From assembly GCA_016718655.1 (NCBI GenBank), contig JADKCV010000005.1:1-64000 (forward strand): 64,000 nt of DNA, in the 5' to 3' direction. A model generated the notes under the pieces. That model saw nothing but the letters and a program-made list of their open reading frames with translations, was not told the DNA's origin and did not search any database. This document shows positions 8,259 to 16,802 of the stretch, piece after piece. The DNA is from Flavobacteriales bacterium. Lineage in GTDB: Bacteria > Bacteroidota > Bacteroidia > Flavobacteriales_F > PHOS-HE28. The translations under genes were made by a program, and so were the position numbers. Every line of letters starts with the position of its first letter. Position 1 is the first letter of the stretch.

Positions 8259-9623
8259 ATGCTCAACATTTCCCCCGCCCCCGAGTGTGCAACGCCCAAG
8301 CTGGACCACGGTAACTACGCCGCCATGGCCTTGGTAGGAGAAGGCCGTGCCGCCCGCACGTTCGGCAGGCTCGTGACCGTGGCAGTGGTCATCTTCCTAG
8401 GTGCGCTCTTTCTTCCTTGGACGCAGAACATCCGCGCCCGTGGAACGCTCACGAGCCTCAGTCCCGACCAACGTCCACAGACCATACACGCGGTGATCCC
8501 CGGACGTATCGAGCAATGGTATGTTCAGGAAGGACAGCTCGTTCAAAAGGGTGATACCATCCTGCGCATCAGCGAAGTGAAGCAGGAATACTTCGACCCG
8601 AAATTGCTGGACCGCACACAGGAGCAGATCATGGCCAAGGAGCTCACCTCCAAGAGCTACCAGGAAAAGGTGAACAGCCTTGACGCCCAGATCGATGCGC
8701 TCTCGCAGTCCATGCGCATCAAGTTGGAACAAGCGGCGAACAAGATCCTTCAGGGCAAGTTGCGCGTGCAGAGCGACAGTATCCGCGTGGTGGCGGCGCG
8801 CACCGAGCTGAAGGTGGCACGTGACCAATTGAAACGGGGCGAAGAGCAATTCACAGAAGGCCTGATCAGCATGGTGGAACTGGAACGTCGCCGCGTGCAG
8901 GAGCAACGGGCCAACGCCACCATCATCGATGCGGAGAACAAACTATTGGATGCCCGCAACGAACTGCTCAATGCCGAACTCGACCTGGGAGGTATCCGCA
9001 ACGATTACCGTGACAAGCTCTCCAAGGCCGAAAGCGAGAAGTACGCCAGCATGAGCCAGATGTACACCACCGAGGCCGAGGTGACCAAGATGCAGGTGGA
9101 CCTAGCGAGCTATACCGTGCGGGCCGGCAACTACATCATCCGCGCACCACAGACCGGATACATCACACGTGCCGTGAAGAGCGGTGTGGGTGAATTGGTC
9201 AAGGAAGGAGAACCCTTGATCAGTGTGATGCCCGCACGCTTCGACCTCGCGGTGGAATTGTACGTACGGCCCATGGACATGCCCTTGATCAACACCGGAC
9301 AAAAGGTGCGTTTCATGTTCGATGGCTGGCCGGCGATCATCTTCAGCGGCTGGCCCAACACCAGTTACGGCACCTACGGCGGCAAGGTCGTGGCCATCGA
9401 CAACCTCATCAGCCCCAACGGTAAGTACCGCATCCTGGTGGGCCCCGACCCCGATGACAAACCCTGGCCGCAGGCTCTTCGCGTGGGAGCCGGAGCCAAC
9501 GGAATGGCCCTGCTGAAGGATGTGCGCATCTGGTACGAACTCTGGCGCCAGCTCAACGGGTTCCCACCGGACCTGTACCAGGACCCGATGCACGTGGGCA
9601 TCGACAAGGAGACCACCTCATGA
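8259..9623 (+). CDS. HlyD-family membrane fusion (periplasmic adaptor) protein
   Basis: 454 residues: a short cytoplasmic N-terminus, one membrane helix (about 37-56, ending in FLPWTQNIRARG), a lipoyl-like half motif (AVIPGRIEQWYVQEGQLVQKGD), a long alpha-helical coiled coil (about 110-285), the second lipoyl half (IIRAPQTGYITRAV) and a beta-barrel region. Such adaptors connect an inner-membrane ABC exporter with a TolC-type channel. It starts six bases after the ABC gene and overlaps the TolC-like gene by four bases (ATGA), so the three subunits are translationally coupled. Confidence 0.9.
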   Translation: MLNISPAPECATPKLDHGNYAAMALVGEGRAARTFGRLVTVAVVIFLGALFLPWTQNIRARGTLTSLSPDQRPQTIHAVIPGRIEQWYVQEGQLVQKGDTILRISEVKQEYFDPKLLDRTQEQIMAKELTSKSYQEKVNSLDAQIDALSQSMRIKLEQAANKILQGKLRVQSDSIRVVAARTELKVARDQLKRGEEQFTEGLISMVELERRRVQEQRANATIIDAENKLLDARNELLNAELDLGGIRNDYRDKLSKAESEKYASMSQMYTTEAEVTKMQVDLASYTVRAGNYIIRAPQTGYITRAVKSGVGELVKEGEPLISVMPARFDLAVELYVRPMDMPLINTGQKVRFMFDGWPAIIFSGWPNTSYGTYGGKVVAIDNLISPNGKYRILVGPDPDDKPWPQALRVGAGANGMALLKDVRIWYELWRQLNGFPPDLYQDPMHVGIDKETTS

Positions 9624-11053
9624 GGCCAGCGGCGATCGTCATACCATTACTGCTCGTGAACAGCGCGAACGCGCAGCTCGATACCGTGCAGGTTCTTACT
9701 CGCAGCGCTTTGCTGGAACTCGTCACGGACAATCATCCGGCGGTGCGCCAGGCCATGCTGCGCACGGACATGGGTGATGCCGCGGTACGCTCCGCGCGTG
9801 GTGCGTTCGACCCCAAGGCCGTGGCCGGTTACACCGAGAAGACCTTCGACAACAAGGAATACTATTCGCTGCTCGATGCGGGCTTGAAGGTGCCCACGTG
9901 GTTCGGGGCCGAGCTGTTCGGTGGCTTCCAGAACACCCGGGGGGAATTCCTGAACGATGTGGACCTGACCCCGGAGGATGGTCTGTTGAAAGCCGGTGTT
10001 TCGGTCCCTCTCGGCCAGGGGCTCTTCATCGATAAGCGGAGGGCCGATCTGCGGAAAGCCCAAGCCTATCAGGACATGGCCGAGGCTGAACGCCTGCGGC
10101 TGCTGAACGATGTGTACTACGATGCGCTGACCGATCACTTGGAATGGATCGCAGCCTACCAACGCTTGGGCATAGCGCGTGCGGCGGTGGAACAGGCGGA
10201 CGTGCGGCTGGTGGGCATCCGTGGTAGCTTCCGCGGTGGCGACCGGCCTGCCATCGATACACTGGAGGCCCTGCTGCAGGTGCAGGACCGCCTGATGCGC
10301 TTGCGCGATGCGGAGGTGCAATTCCGAAATGCCACATTGATCCTCAGCAATCACCTTTGGGATGATGTATTGAGGCCGCTGGAGATCGCACCGTCGGTGA
10401 TACCCGACACCGTTGACCTACGGGCACCCGTAGCACCGACGAACGTCGACACCTTGATCTCCCGAGCCATGGACGAACATCCGAAGCTGCTCGAGCTGGC
10501 CGGTAAGCTGGAACAACTGGAGGTGGAACAACGACTGCGGAGCGAATACCTGAAGCCACAACTGGACCTGAACTACACCTTCCTCGCCAACGGTGGCCTG
10601 GTCAGCAATGGACCGGGCACGGCTTGGGACCCGGCCGATCGCCAATGGGGAGTGGGCTTCTCCATGCCCTTGTTCCTGCGCAAGGAACGGGGCGACCTCA
10701 CTCTGGCGCAATTGCGTCGGACCGGGTCGCAACTCGACATCGAACGTGAACGGCAGCAGATCCGCACCACCATCGGCAGGCGGAACAATGAGCTTGCTTT
10801 GACCGAACAGCAGGTCCTGCTCGGTGGATCCATGGTGGCCAACTACAGCCAGCTGCTGGGCGGTGAGAACCGCCGTTTCCAAGCGGGCGAAAGCTCGCTC
10901 TTCCTGGTGAACCAACGCGAGGTTGCCTTGCTGGACAGCCAGCTCAAACAGGTTGACCTGGTGGCCAAACTGCGCAAGGCACACTTCGTGCTGGACAAGG
11001 ACGCCGGTATCCTCTGGCGCCAAGTCGCTGAGCAATTGAACCAAACCCCTTGA
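9620..11053 (+). CDS. TolC-family outer-membrane efflux protein
   Basis: 477 residues with a signal peptide (about 1-19, ending NSANAQ). The two-fold repeated helical architecture of TolC proteins shows as two segments beginning near LLELVTDNHPAVRQAM and ISRAMDEHPKLLELAGKLEQL, with strands such as LDLNYTFLAN between them. It forms the outer-membrane channel of the exporter encoded just upstream. Low sequence conservation is normal for this family, so the call rests on domain pattern and operon position. Confidence 0.88.
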   Translation: MRPAAIVIPLLLVNSANAQLDTVQVLTRSALLELVTDNHPAVRQAMLRTDMGDAAVRSARGAFDPKAVAGYTEKTFDNKEYYSLLDAGLKVPTWFGAELFGGFQNTRGEFLNDVDLTPEDGLLKAGVSVPLGQGLFIDKRRADLRKAQAYQDMAEAERLRLLNDVYYDALTDHLEWIAAYQRLGIARAAVEQADVRLVGIRGSFRGGDRPAIDTLEALLQVQDRLMRLRDAEVQFRNATLILSNHLWDDVLRPLEIAPSVIPDTVDLRAPVAPTNVDTLISRAMDEHPKLLELAGKLEQLEVEQRLRSEYLKPQLDLNYTFLANGGLVSNGPGTAWDPADRQWGVGFSMPLFLRKERGDLTLAQLRRTGSQLDIERERQQIRTTIGRRNNELALTEQQVLLGGSMVANYSQLLGGENRRFQAGESSLFLVNQREVALLDSQLKQVDLVAKLRKAHFVLDKDAGILWRQVAEQLNQTP

Positions 11054-11065
11054 TCGTTCGCGCAC

Positions 11066-11377
11066 ATGGTCTTGATCTCGTTCCTCACCATCAACGAAGA
11101 AGACGCCGTGGAACTTTCAGGCGTGCTCAACCAGCATAGGCTGCTCATGTTCGATACCATCGAGGACCATGTGGACCTGTTGTGGGCCAAGGACGGCCCG
11201 CAGCGCAGGCACCTCACCCACCTCAGCGGGTTCACCAAGGCGCTCCTGTGTAGCAATGTGGAACGCATCGCGCGCGAGGTGCTTGGCGACCGATTGGTTC
11301 GCATGTGGGCCCAACCCGTCACCAGCTTCGATGCCATCAGCACCCACGAACTGATGGCAGGACTTGCCAAGGCCTGA
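11066..11377 (+). CDS. Small protein of unknown function at the end of the exporter operon
   Basis: 103 residues, no signal peptide and no membrane helix. I do not recognise the family. The alternating strands and helices (VLISFLTINEEDAVELSGVL at the start, ending AQPVTSFDAISTHELMAGL) could suit a ferredoxin-like CutA/PII-type fold, but this is only a shape impression. It starts 12 bases after the TolC-like gene and is followed by an intrinsic terminator, so it belongs to the export operon and may act as a cytoplasmic accessory or sensor. Confidence 0.6.
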   Translation: MVLISFLTINEEDAVELSGVLNQHRLLMFDTIEDHVDLLWAKDGPQRRHLTHLSGFTKALLCSNVERIAREVLGDRLVRMWAQPVTSFDAISTHELMAGLAKA

Positions 11378-11400
11378 TCACGCCGGTCCTATCTTCCGGG

Positions 11401-11426
11401 AACACCAGGCCACCTGCTGGTGTTTT
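11401..11426 (+). terminator. Intrinsic terminator of the exporter operon
   Basis: Stem AACACCAG (11401-11408) with CTGGTGTT (11417-11424), an 8-base loop, and TTTT reaching 11426. It closes the 5890-11377 operon. Confidence 0.7.
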
Positions 11427-11438
11427 AGACCTTGAAGC

Positions 11439-12008
11439 ATGGATCATATCGGCATCGACTTCGGGGCAAGAACGGCGGGCACCACAGTGATCTGCCACCG
11501 GGAGCGTGGCCTCTTCCGTTTCCAACGATGTGCAAAAGGCGACGATGGCGATGCATGGCTCAATGCCACAGTGATCTCCATGGCGCCGGAGGCCGTCTAT
11601 ATCGACGCGCCTTTGAGCCTGCCCGGAGCCTACTTCGGAAAAGGCGATGACCACTTCTTCCGCCGCGCTGACAGACTTGCCGGAGGCATGAGCCCCATGT
11701 TCCTCGGTGGCCTTACCGCCCGTGCCATACGGATCACCGAACATTGGCGATCGCTCGGCATCAACGTCCACGAAGTATATCCTGCCGCACTGATCAGACA
11801 GGAATGGGACTACCTGAAGATCCAGTCGGGAAGAGCGGTTCCACCGCACAAGTTGCGCCTGATGGCCGGCATGTTCGCACTACCACCACCGGCGCCCAAG
11901 GACCGGCACGAAACCGACGCTTGGCTCTGTTGGTTGAGTGGTCACCGGCACCAGTGTGGAAGTGCCAAAGCACTCGGAGAAGCCGAGGAGGGGGTCATAC
12001 TCGTGTAG
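11439..12008 (+). CDS. DUF429 family protein (predicted RNase H-fold nuclease)
   Basis: 189 residues. The opening HIGIDFGARTAGTT and the later YIDAPLSLP, each with an acidic residue at the end of a strand, match the DUF429 pattern, predicted to adopt an RNase H-like fold. The C-terminal ETDAWLCWLSG carries another conserved Asp. No biological role is established. It lies between two terminators and seems to be transcribed alone; a TATCTTCC at about 11391-11398 may be its promoter. Confidence 0.75.
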   Translation: MDHIGIDFGARTAGTTVICHRERGLFRFQRCAKGDDGDAWLNATVISMAPEAVYIDAPLSLPGAYFGKGDDHFFRRADRLAGGMSPMFLGGLTARAIRITEHWRSLGINVHEVYPAALIRQEWDYLKIQSGRAVPPHKLRLMAGMFALPPPAPKDRHETDAWLCWLSGHRHQCGSAKALGEAEEGVILV

Positions 12009-12107
12009 AATTTCAGCGACAAGCAGTGACCAAGCTACCAAGACCCCGTCTTAGGTGAGGAATACAGCGGAATGGAAGGGAGAGTCCGGACCGTTGTGGA
12101 CCCGGAG

Positions 12108-12126
12108 GGCGCCGCAAGGCGCCTTT
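12108..12126. terminator. Hairpin between the convergent DUF429 and MerC genes
   Basis: GGCGCC (12108-12113), GCAA loop, GGCGCC (12118-12123), then TTT. It can act for the plus-strand gene and, less clearly, for the minus-strand gene. Confidence 0.55.
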
Positions 12127-12132
12127 CGTCAT

Positions 12133-12504
12133 TCATGCACACGTGGTCCGGTAGCGCAGATTCAAGGCATGGGCCACCACCATGGACAAGGAAGCGCCCA
12201 TGCTGAGCCACTCCATCAAGGGGTGCAGGTCCTCCAACAGCAAGCCGATGGAGAACAGCACCAATAAGGTCCACAAGACACCCTGCAGCAGAATATTTTT
12301 GGACCGACGGGTGGCCGACCATACGGCCCATGCGGCCAAGCCCACGAAGAACAACTCCACCGCAGGGTGTGCGATGAACGCCGCTCCACTGGCGACAAGC
12401 ACCGGAACGGCCATGCAATGCACCATGCAGAGCGCAGCGTTCGATAAGCCTAGGATATCAGCGAAACGTTCGTTCAAGGGATGTGAATGGTATATAGGAT
12501 ACAT
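12133..12504 (-). CDS. MerC-domain integral membrane protein
   Basis: 123 residues with four hydrophobic segments and the MerC motif of paired cysteines in the first helix (ALCMVHCMAVP, about residues 25-35). MerC proteins move Hg(II) in mercury-resistance operons, but in Bacteroidota solitary MerC-domain proteins are common without other mer genes, and none are visible here. A metal-related role is plausible because a Fur/Zur-type regulator and its dyad lie about 750 bases away, but that link is inference. Confidence 0.8.
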   Translation of the reverse strand: MYPIYHSHPLNERFADILGLSNAALCMVHCMAVPVLVASGAAFIAHPAVELFFVGLAAWAVWSATRRSKNILLQGVLWTLLVLFSIGLLLEDLHPLMEWLSMGASLSMVVAHALNLRYRTTCA

Positions 12505-12599
12505 GCTTCAAGAAGCAGGGAGGAGGCCCGACGATCACCCCAAGCCCGGACGTTCAACCCCGAACGCAGCAGTGGAAGCCCCCTCCCCAGTTCCTTGGA

Positions 12600-13187
12600 T
12601 CACCGCACGATCAACGGGAATGTGACCTCGATATCCGTGTCCCCGCCCGCATTGGTGATATCACCAGCTGCGACACCCGCAGCAGCCTTATTGGGCATAT
12701 GGCGGAGGGTGACGACCATCGAACCATCGCTGGCAAGCGCAGGACAGGTCCACACGGAGCTCAATCCCACGGGATTGCCATCCGCATCGGTATCCGCATA
12801 AGCCACGTTGACATTGGCGCCACTGACCTGGAAGAAGAACTGGTGGTCCTCATCCTCCGCGCGGATCTCCTCAGTGATGTCCTCGGAGGGAGTTTCGCTC
12901 TCGTTCAACACCTCGATCTCCACCGTGTAGACCGAGTCGATGGATAGGGTGTCCGCTGTGATCACCGCATCCGCACCTCCATCGCCATCGATATCCACGA
13001 ACTCGATCCGTTTGTGTTCCACCTCATTCGCCGAGTGCAAGTGCAACCTCAACGTAGTGATCAATTCCTCCTCGTTCACCGGTACCGGTGTCGGTGTGGG
13101 CGTATCGTCCTCCTTGTCCTTCTTGCAGGAAGCCAGCGCTCCGCCCACAGCGAGCACCAACAGTGCGTTCTTCCAGTTCGGCATCAT
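12600..13187 (-). CDS. Hypothetical acidic lipoprotein, probably metal-regulated
   Basis: 195 residues beginning MMPNW with a lipobox LASC (Cys about 20), so it is an exported lipoprotein. After a Thr/Pro linker comes a beta-rich acidic domain with FVDIDGDGG (about 60-68) and ADTDADGNPVG near 150. The family resembles uncharacterised Bacteroidota lipoproteins; I cannot assign a function. A CATATTTG -7 element at 13239-13246 (minus strand) is overlapped by a 7-1-7 palindrome, so the promoter is probably controlled by a Fur/Zur-type repressor, most simply the divergent gene at 13297. The open frame extends to 13280 but would then span that operator. Confidence 0.7.
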   Translation of the reverse strand: MMPNWKNALLVLAVGGALASCKKDKEDDTPTPTPVPVNEEELITTLRLHLHSANEVEHKRIEFVDIDGDGGADAVITADTLSIDSVYTVEIEVLNESETPSEDITEEIRAEDEDHQFFFQVSGANVNVAYADTDADGNPVGLSSVWTCPALASDGSMVVTLRHMPNKAAAGVAAGDITNAGGDTDIEVTFPLIVR

Positions 13188-13222
13188 GATGTTCAGTTCG
13201 AAGGGTTCGTCGGGTCGCTTGC

Positions 13223-13243
13223 ATGTGCAACCCGGTTGCAAAT
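13223..13243. promoter_or_regulatory. Fur/Zur-type 7-1-7 operator
   Basis: The core TGCAACC-C-GGTTGCA (13226-13240) is a perfect 7-1-7 inverted repeat, the geometry used by Fur-superfamily repressors, and the dyad continues outward with one mismatch to 13223-13243. It overlaps the predicted start site of the lipoprotein gene. The neighbouring Fur-family gene is the obvious candidate regulator. Confidence 0.6.
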
Positions 13244-13284
13244 ATGGCCTCTTCGTTCCATTCGTGCAACACAGTGGCATAAAT

Positions 13285-13292
13285 TATCTTTG
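13285..13292 (+). promoter_or_regulatory. -7 element of the Fur-family gene (leaderless layout)
   Basis: TATCTTTG, a perfect TAnnTTTG, ends five bases before the A of the ATG at 13297. Transcription would begin at or next to the start codon. Confidence 0.5.
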
Positions 13293-13296
13293 CACC

Positions 13297-13707
13297 ATGA
13301 CGAATGAAGAGCGGCTCCGGAACCATGGTCTTCGCGTAACGGACACCCGCATGGCCGTCCTCGATCTGCTCCAGCGCAGCAGCAAAGCCTTGTCACAGGC
13401 CGATGTGGAACGGGCCTTGCCGGAGCAAGCCGATCGGGTCACGCTCTTCCGGGTGTTGCAGGCGTTCGAGGAGAACGGCCTGGCCCACCGCGTACAGGAC
13501 ACCAAGGGTGTGGCACGCTACGCATCCTGCGCACCAGGGTGCAGTACCCACAAGCACCACGATGTTCATGCCCATTTCCGCTGCACCGATTGCGGCGATG
13601 TGTACTGCCTGGAGTCCGTGTTGCTGCCCAAGGTGAGCATCCCCAAGGGATTCACACTGAAGGAGAGCCACCTCCAGTTGGAAGGAAGCTGCAAGGCCTG
13701 CGCCTGA
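13297..13707 (+). CDS. Fur-superfamily transcriptional repressor (Zur-like)
   Basis: 136 residues. N-terminal winged helix (RVTDTRMAVLDLLQRSSKALSQ, then DRVTLFRVLQAFEENGL), then a dimerisation/metal domain with the His-rich stretch HKHHDVHAHFRC and two CxxC pairs (CTDCG and CKAC at the C-terminus) that form the structural zinc site. Fur, Zur and PerR share this architecture. Zur is favoured only because of the TGCAAC-type dyad nearby. The start is the ATG placed directly after the -7 element; the reading frame is open further upstream but without similarity. Confidence 0.88.
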   Translation: MTNEERLRNHGLRVTDTRMAVLDLLQRSSKALSQADVERALPEQADRVTLFRVLQAFEENGLAHRVQDTKGVARYASCAPGCSTHKHHDVHAHFRCTDCGDVYCLESVLLPKVSIPKGFTLKESHLQLEGSCKACA

Positions 13708-13741
13708 ACAGAACTTTCACCCGGTAGCGGTGTTCTTCACC

Positions 13742-13909
13742 GTGCCTCGCCACCGCCCATCATCGGAGCGCCCCTCCCGGCGCTGCGCCGTATGCGGCCT
13801 GCCGTTCCAGTGGCGCAAGAAATGGGAGAAGGTGTGGGACGAAGTGAATTACTGCAGCGAACGATGCCGAAGGAACAGGAACCACGTCCCGCACACCGCA
13901 TACGCCTGA
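13742..13909 (+). CDS. DUF2256 mini-protein (zinc-ribbon-like), overlaps photolyase
   Basis: A 55-residue protein from a GTG at 13742 that ends 46 bases inside the photolyase gene in another frame. It carries the full DUF2256 signature: CAVCGLPFQWRKKW (Cys pair), then EKVWDEVNYCSERCRR (second Cys pair), expected to bind one zinc. DUF2256 genes are often found next to photolyase/cryptochrome genes, as here; the role is unknown. Automatic gene callers could miss it because of size, GTG start and overlap. Confidence 0.8.
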   Translation: MPRHRPSSERPSRRCAVCGLPFQWRKKWEKVWDEVNYCSERCRRNRNHVPHTAYA

Positions 13910-15444
13910 TCCTGGGCGATCAGCTCAACGCCGCACACTCCTGGTACACGGAGCGCGACACACACACCCTGTACGTGCTGATGGAAGTGCGCCAGGAGAC
14001 CGACTACGCCTGGCACCATGTGCAGAAGGTGCTCGGCATCTTCGGGGCCATGCGTCGCTTCGCGGAGCAGTTGCGCGCCAACGGGCATCGTGTGCTGTAC
14101 CTCACGCTGGACGACAAGCGCAACACGCAGTCGATCCCGGACAACCTGGGCTGGATCCTGGAGCAGACCGGCGCAACATCCTGGGGCTATCAGTTGCCCG
14201 ATGAATACCGCTTGGACCACCAGCTCAAGGACCATGCGGCACTGTACGGGGCCCCGGTGGAAGTGGCCGATACCGAGCATTTCCTCACCACCCGCGATGA
14301 ACTCGGCGCGCTCTTCGCAGGCAAGAAGCAGTACTTGATGGAACGCTTCTACCGGGTGATGCGCGAACGCACCGGTCTGCTGATGAACGGCGACACCCCC
14401 ATCGGTGGTCAGTGGAACTTCGACAAGGAGAACCGCGGACGTCCACCGAAGACGCATGTGGCACCTCCTCCCCTGCTGTTCGACCACGATCTGCGCGACG
14501 TTCAACAGATGTTGGAGAAGCACGGAGTGAACACCATCGGCACGGTGGATGCACAGCACTTCCCCTGGCCGTTGGACCGCGCGGAAAGCCTAGCCTTGGT
14601 TCAGTACTTCTATGACGCCCTGCTTCCCCACTTCGGGACGTATCAGGATGCGTTGTTGCCCGGACAATGGGCCTTGTACCATGCACGGATCAGCTTCGCG
14701 CTGAACGTGAAGCTGATCTCGCCGCTGGAGGTCTGCATGGCTGCCGAAGCCGCGTGGCGCGCCGATCCCGAACGCATCACGCTGCCGCAGGTGGAAGGCT
14801 TCATCCGCCAGATCATCGGTTGGCGCGAATACATGCGCGGCGTGTACTGGGCCCACATGCCTGGCTATTCCACGCTGAACTTCTTCGGGCACGACAGGCC
14901 GCTACCCGCTTGGTACTGGACCGGCCGCACCAAGATGGCCTGCCTGCGCGAAGCCATCGCCGGCAGCCTCACCAACGCCTATGCCCATCACATCCAACGC
15001 CTCATGGTGACCGCCAACTTCGCGCTGCTGGCCGGTGTGCATCCCGATGAGGTGGACCGCTGGTACCTGGGCATCTACATCGATGCGATCGATTGGGTGG
15101 AGATCACCAACACCCGCGGCATGAGCCAGTGGGCCGATGGCGGTATCGTAGGGACCAAGCCGTATGTGAGCAGCGGGGCCTACCTGAACAAGATGGGCCA
15201 CCACTGCGGCACCTGCTACTACGATGTGAACGACCGCACCGGCCCGCGTGCCTGTCCGTTCAACGCACTGTACTGGCATTTCCACGCACGCAACCGCGAA
15301 CGGCTCGAAGCACCGGATGCGCGACCCGGCACCATGATGCGTGTGGGCATGGTGTACCGCACCTGGGAGAAGATGACACCCGCCGCACGCAAAGCCCTGC
15401 TGGACAAGGGCGATGAGCTGCTTGAACACATCGAAGAACTGTAG
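13864..15444 (+). CDS. FeS-BCP-type (6-4 photolyase-like) cryptochrome/photolyase
   Basis: 526 residues from the ATG at 13864. The start HRIRLILGDQLN is typical of the prokaryotic FeS-BCP clade (PhrB/CryB type), whose best-known members repair (6-4) photoproducts using FAD and an antenna ribolumazine. The C-terminal cluster HCGTCYYD and ACPFNALYW supplies three of the four cysteines that bind the [4Fe-4S] cluster in this clade; the FAD pocket region around WREYMRGVYWAHMPGY is present. It overlaps DUF2256 upstream and is followed after 17 bases by the DASH gene, so the three form a light-repair operon. The substrate is inferred from family membership. Confidence 0.88.
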   Translation: MPKEQEPRPAHRIRLILGDQLNAAHSWYTERDTHTLYVLMEVRQETDYAWHHVQKVLGIFGAMRRFAEQLRANGHRVLYLTLDDKRNTQSIPDNLGWILEQTGATSWGYQLPDEYRLDHQLKDHAALYGAPVEVADTEHFLTTRDELGALFAGKKQYLMERFYRVMRERTGLLMNGDTPIGGQWNFDKENRGRPPKTHVAPPPLLFDHDLRDVQQMLEKHGVNTIGTVDAQHFPWPLDRAESLALVQYFYDALLPHFGTYQDALLPGQWALYHARISFALNVKLISPLEVCMAAEAAWRADPERITLPQVEGFIRQIIGWREYMRGVYWAHMPGYSTLNFFGHDRPLPAWYWTGRTKMACLREAIAGSLTNAYAHHIQRLMVTANFALLAGVHPDEVDRWYLGIYIDAIDWVEITNTRGMSQWADGGIVGTKPYVSSGAYLNKMGHHCGTCYYDVNDRTGPRACPFNALYWHFHARNRERLEAPDARPGTMMRVGMVYRTWEKMTPAARKALLDKGDELLEHIEEL

Positions 15445-15461
15445 AAGCCCTTCACCAACGG

Positions 15462-16733
15462 ATGAACCGCTCGCTCCTCTGGTTCCGCCACGACCTCCGC
15501 CTGGAGGACCACCCCGCCCTGCAGGCTGCGCTTGCTGCAGGCGGTGAGGTGCTACCGGTGTACATCATCGATCCGCAACAAGGGGCAGCTGGGTCATACG
15601 GCATCCCGCGCATGGGGCCCTTTCGCGCGCAGTTCATGCGGCAGTGCATAACCCTCCTCGATCAGCAATTGCGTGCGATCGGTTCCGGTCTGCAGGTGCA
15701 TGAGGGCCGCCCCGCTGAGGTGCTCACCGCTCTTTCCGTGGAACACCAGGCGACGGCTGTGTTTGCCCAGGCCCACCTGGCATGGGAGGAGCAGCAACAA
15801 GAACAAGCGGTGTCCGCGGTGCTTCCGCTGCACCTTGGAGCACCGGGTACCCTGCTGCACCCAGTCGATCTACCCTTCGAACTGGAGCGCTTACCCAGAG
15901 TGTTCACGGCATTCCGGCACAAGGTGGAGGCGCATTGGGCCGTGCGTCCCACCTTGCCCGCGCCCACCGAGCTTCACACGCCCATTGCATGGACATCACG
16001 GCCGCTCCCGCCCCTCTTCGCCGACCATGCTGCACCTCAGAAGGATGCGCGTGAAGTGATGCCGATGAACGGCGGTGCTGATGCCGCCATGGAGCGCCTG
16101 ACCCACTTCACCGGTGCATCCCGCGCGCTGGGTCACTACAAAGAGACGCGCAATGGCATGCTGACGGCGGACGAGAGCAGCAAGTTGAGCCCTTGGCTGG
16201 CCGCAGGAGCGCTCTCGCCGCGCACCGTGTACGAAGCGGTACGCAGCTATGAAGCACAGCATGGCGCCAACGAAAGCACCTACTGGCTGATCTTCGAACT
16301 GCTTTGGCGCGACTTCTTCCACTTCACGGCGGCGCGTTACAGTGCCGACCTTTTCAAGCGCGGCGGCATCGCACGGGCCACGCCACGCGGGGTGTACGAC
16401 CAGCGTCGTTTCGAAGCATGGTGTGAAGGCCGCACCGGACAGTCCTTCATCGATGCCAACATGCGCGAATTGAGTGCCACGGGCTGGATGAGCAACCGCG
16501 GGCGCCAGAACGTGGCCAGCTACCTGGTGCACGACCTTGGGCTGGACTGGCGCCTGGGTGCCGCCTGGTTCGAGCACCTTTTGGTGGACTACGACCCGTG
16601 CAGCAACTGGGGCAACTGGCAGTACCTCGCCGGCGTGGGCAACGACCCGCGTGAAGGTCGCCGTTTCAACCCCGATCTGCAGGCCGAGCGCTACGACCCG
16701 CAAGGCAGCTATGTGGACCGATGGAAACGATGA
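15462..16733 (+). CDS. DASH-family cryptochrome / deoxyribodipyrimidine photolyase
   Basis: 423 residues. The N-terminal photolyase alpha/beta domain starts SLLWFRHDLRLEDHPAL. The FAD-binding helical domain contains LSPWLAAGALSPRTVY, ELLWRDFF, and the DASH-type segment MSNRGRQNVASYLVHDL followed by WGNWQYLAGVGNDPRE. DASH proteins repair cyclobutane dimers, mainly in single-stranded DNA, and may signal. With the FeS-BCP enzyme upstream, the operon would cover both major UV lesions. An ordinary CPD photolyase assignment is less likely because of the GNDPR ending. Confidence 0.92.
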   Translation: MNRSLLWFRHDLRLEDHPALQAALAAGGEVLPVYIIDPQQGAAGSYGIPRMGPFRAQFMRQCITLLDQQLRAIGSGLQVHEGRPAEVLTALSVEHQATAVFAQAHLAWEEQQQEQAVSAVLPLHLGAPGTLLHPVDLPFELERLPRVFTAFRHKVEAHWAVRPTLPAPTELHTPIAWTSRPLPPLFADHAAPQKDAREVMPMNGGADAAMERLTHFTGASRALGHYKETRNGMLTADESSKLSPWLAAGALSPRTVYEAVRSYEAQHGANESTYWLIFELLWRDFFHFTAARYSADLFKRGGIARATPRGVYDQRRFEAWCEGRTGQSFIDANMRELSATGWMSNRGRQNVASYLVHDLGLDWRLGAAWFEHLLVDYDPCSNWGNWQYLAGVGNDPREGRRFNPDLQAERYDPQGSYVDRWKR

Positions 16734-16790
16734 ACGATCGCTAGAGGAAAGGTGTGGCGATCGATACGCCTTAAGGGCCTGGACATGATA

Positions 16791-16798
16791 CACCTTTG
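16791..16798 (+). promoter_or_regulatory. -7-like element of the outer-membrane protein gene (leaderless layout)
   Basis: CACCTTTG ends five bases before the A of the ATG at 16803, the same spacing as at 13285-13297. The first base departs from TAnnTTTG. Confidence 0.35.
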
Positions 16799-16802
16799 CA
16801 GT

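Noticed and set aside
12133..12504. Mercury-resistance operon
   Set aside because: MerC alone, without merA, merT, merP or merR, is not evidence of a mer operon.
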